Origin: Acidobacteriaceae bacterium
GTDB lineage: Bacteria; Acidobacteriota; Terriglobia; Terriglobales; Acidobacteriaceae
Reading direction: 5' to 3'
Assembly: GCA_030040175.1 (NCBI GenBank)
Contig: JASHUF010000214.1
Span: 1 to 6,469 of the forward strand
Length of the DNA: 6,469 nt
In this document: positions 6,006-6,469 of the stretch, in pieces
Layout of the letters: each line of letters opens with the position of its first letter
How positions within the stretch are numbered: position 1 is the stretch's first letter
The notes under the pieces: model-generated
Database searches by the model: none
What the model was told of the DNA's origin: nothing
What the model saw: only the letters and a program-made list of their open reading frames with translations
Program-made: the position numbers and the translations under genes

Positions 6006-6008
6006 AAC

Positions 6009-6469
6009 ATGGAGCAGGCGGGAGATTGGGGAATCGCCGGCCGCCAGCGTGTGGAAGCCATGATGCAGACGCTGGCAAGTCTTGGCTCCCGGGGCGAAAG
6101 CCTGGCCGAAGTGGCGCACGATGCCCGGAACATGGTCACGGCGCTGGGGTTGTATTGCGATCTCTTGGAGGAGCCGGGCGTGCTGGCCGTGCCTTTCGCG
6201 CACTATGGCAGCGAGCTGCGGCTGGTGGCAGCGGCCAGCCGCCGGCTGGTGGAAAAACTGGTCGCGCTCGATGCGCAGGAGGGTGGGGGCGCGGAGGTGC
6301 GGGGCGCCGCGGGATCGTCGGCCGCACCCACCGCGGACCTTTCTCCGGGCGAAGCGGAGGAGGCGCGCGCGAACCAGAGCCCGTACACGGACGCAGGCAG
6401 CCAGGATGCGTTCCCGCCGGTTCCACGCCGGGACCCTTACGGCCATCTTGAGGAGGGCGCGAACCGCGG
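6009..6469 (+). CDS. Histidine-kinase-like protein, N-terminal part (cut by window end)
   Basis: 153 codons are visible from the ATG at 6009 with no stop before the window ends. The protein starts with a short lead and then AEVAHDARNMVTALGLYCDL (33-52), which looks like the H-box of a histidine-kinase dimerisation domain, with candidate phospho-acceptor His37 in 'HDxRN'. A second helix follows at about 64-88 (HYGSELRLVAAASRRLVEKL), as expected for a two-helix hairpin. Residues about 90-153 are a Gly/Ala/Pro-rich, presumably disordered linker. The ATP-binding (HATPase) domain would lie beyond the window, so the kinase call is inference. There is no signal peptide, membrane helix or sensor domain before the H-box, suggesting a cytoplasmic protein. 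The frame is closed upstream by a TGA at 5907; a GTG at 5970 is an alternative start. The RBS is only a G-run (about 5999-6004). Confidence 0.6.
   Translation, partial: MEQAGDWGIAGRQRVEAMMQTLASLGSRGESLAEVAHDARNMVTALGLYCDLLEEPGVLAVPFAHYGSELRLVAAASRRLVEKLVALDAQEGGGAEVRGAAGSSAAPTADLSPGEAEEARANQSPYTDAGSQDAFPPVPRRDPYGHLEEGANR

Larger units (their letters stand above)
5443..6008. other. Divergent intergenic region between rph and the kinase-like gene
   Basis: 566 bases with no convincing gene. The part from about 5505 to 5760 is clearly more A/T-rich than the rest of the window and holds the GAACTT repeats. The part from about 5765 to 6008 is very G/C-rich with long G-runs. Reading frames crossing it give Arg/Gly/Pro-rich, low-complexity translations and are shadows of the flanking genes. 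It should contain the promoters of both divergent genes, but no consensus -35/-10 pair is obvious. No tRNA or known riboswitch fold was recognised. Confidence 0.6.

Noticed and set aside
5792..6451. Long + strand reading frame of about 219 codons overlapping the kinase-like gene
   Set aside because: Its translation is Arg/Gly/Pro-rich low complexity with no recognisable motif, while the overlapping frame from 6009 shows a coherent kinase H-box. It is a GC-rich shadow frame.

Overview
The window is GC-rich bacterial chromosomal DNA with mostly housekeeping genes. The overall protein character (a divergent citramalate-synthase-like enzyme with a GLQQP signature, a CbbA-type class II aldolase, a DinB-fold protein and a compact histidine-kinase-like protein with an AHDARN box) suggests a soil-type Acidobacteriota genome. 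That assignment is inference from sequence character; there is no rRNA or other marker here to prove it.

Layout, left to right. Positions 1-109 hold a strong hairpin and the leader of an unknown, single-pass membrane-anchored helical protein (110-778, +), whose codon use is visibly more A/T-rich than its neighbours. A 161-base gap leads to a LeuA/CimA-family acyl-CoA condensing enzyme (940-2676, +). A 229-base gap with a candidate promoter precedes a class II fructose-1,6-bisphosphate aldolase (2906-3955, +), which ends at a clear rho-independent terminator (3996-4027). Between this terminator and the convergent gene lies an array of about eleven 7-base units (about 4048-4124). On the minus strand lie a DinB-fold protein (4618-4124) and, upstream of it, ribonuclease PH (5442-4705); 86 bases separate them, so co-transcription is plausible. 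A 566-base divergent intergenic region (5443-6008) holds an A/T-richer part with repeated GAACTT words and a very G-rich part with two GCGGCCGC-plus-G6 modules. The window ends inside a histidine-kinase-like gene (6009 to beyond 6469, +).

How the genes relate: the aldolase is central glycolysis/gluconeogenesis, and the CimA-like enzyme would draw on pyruvate or a related 2-oxoacid for branched-chain amino acid synthesis. They have separate leaders and look independently transcribed. RNase PH processes tRNA 3' ends. I see no multi-gene novel system such as a defence cassette, CRISPR array, transposon or prophage. The points most worth a second look are the heptamer array, the mixed active-site signature and internal duplication of the CimA-like enzyme, and the unknown first gene.
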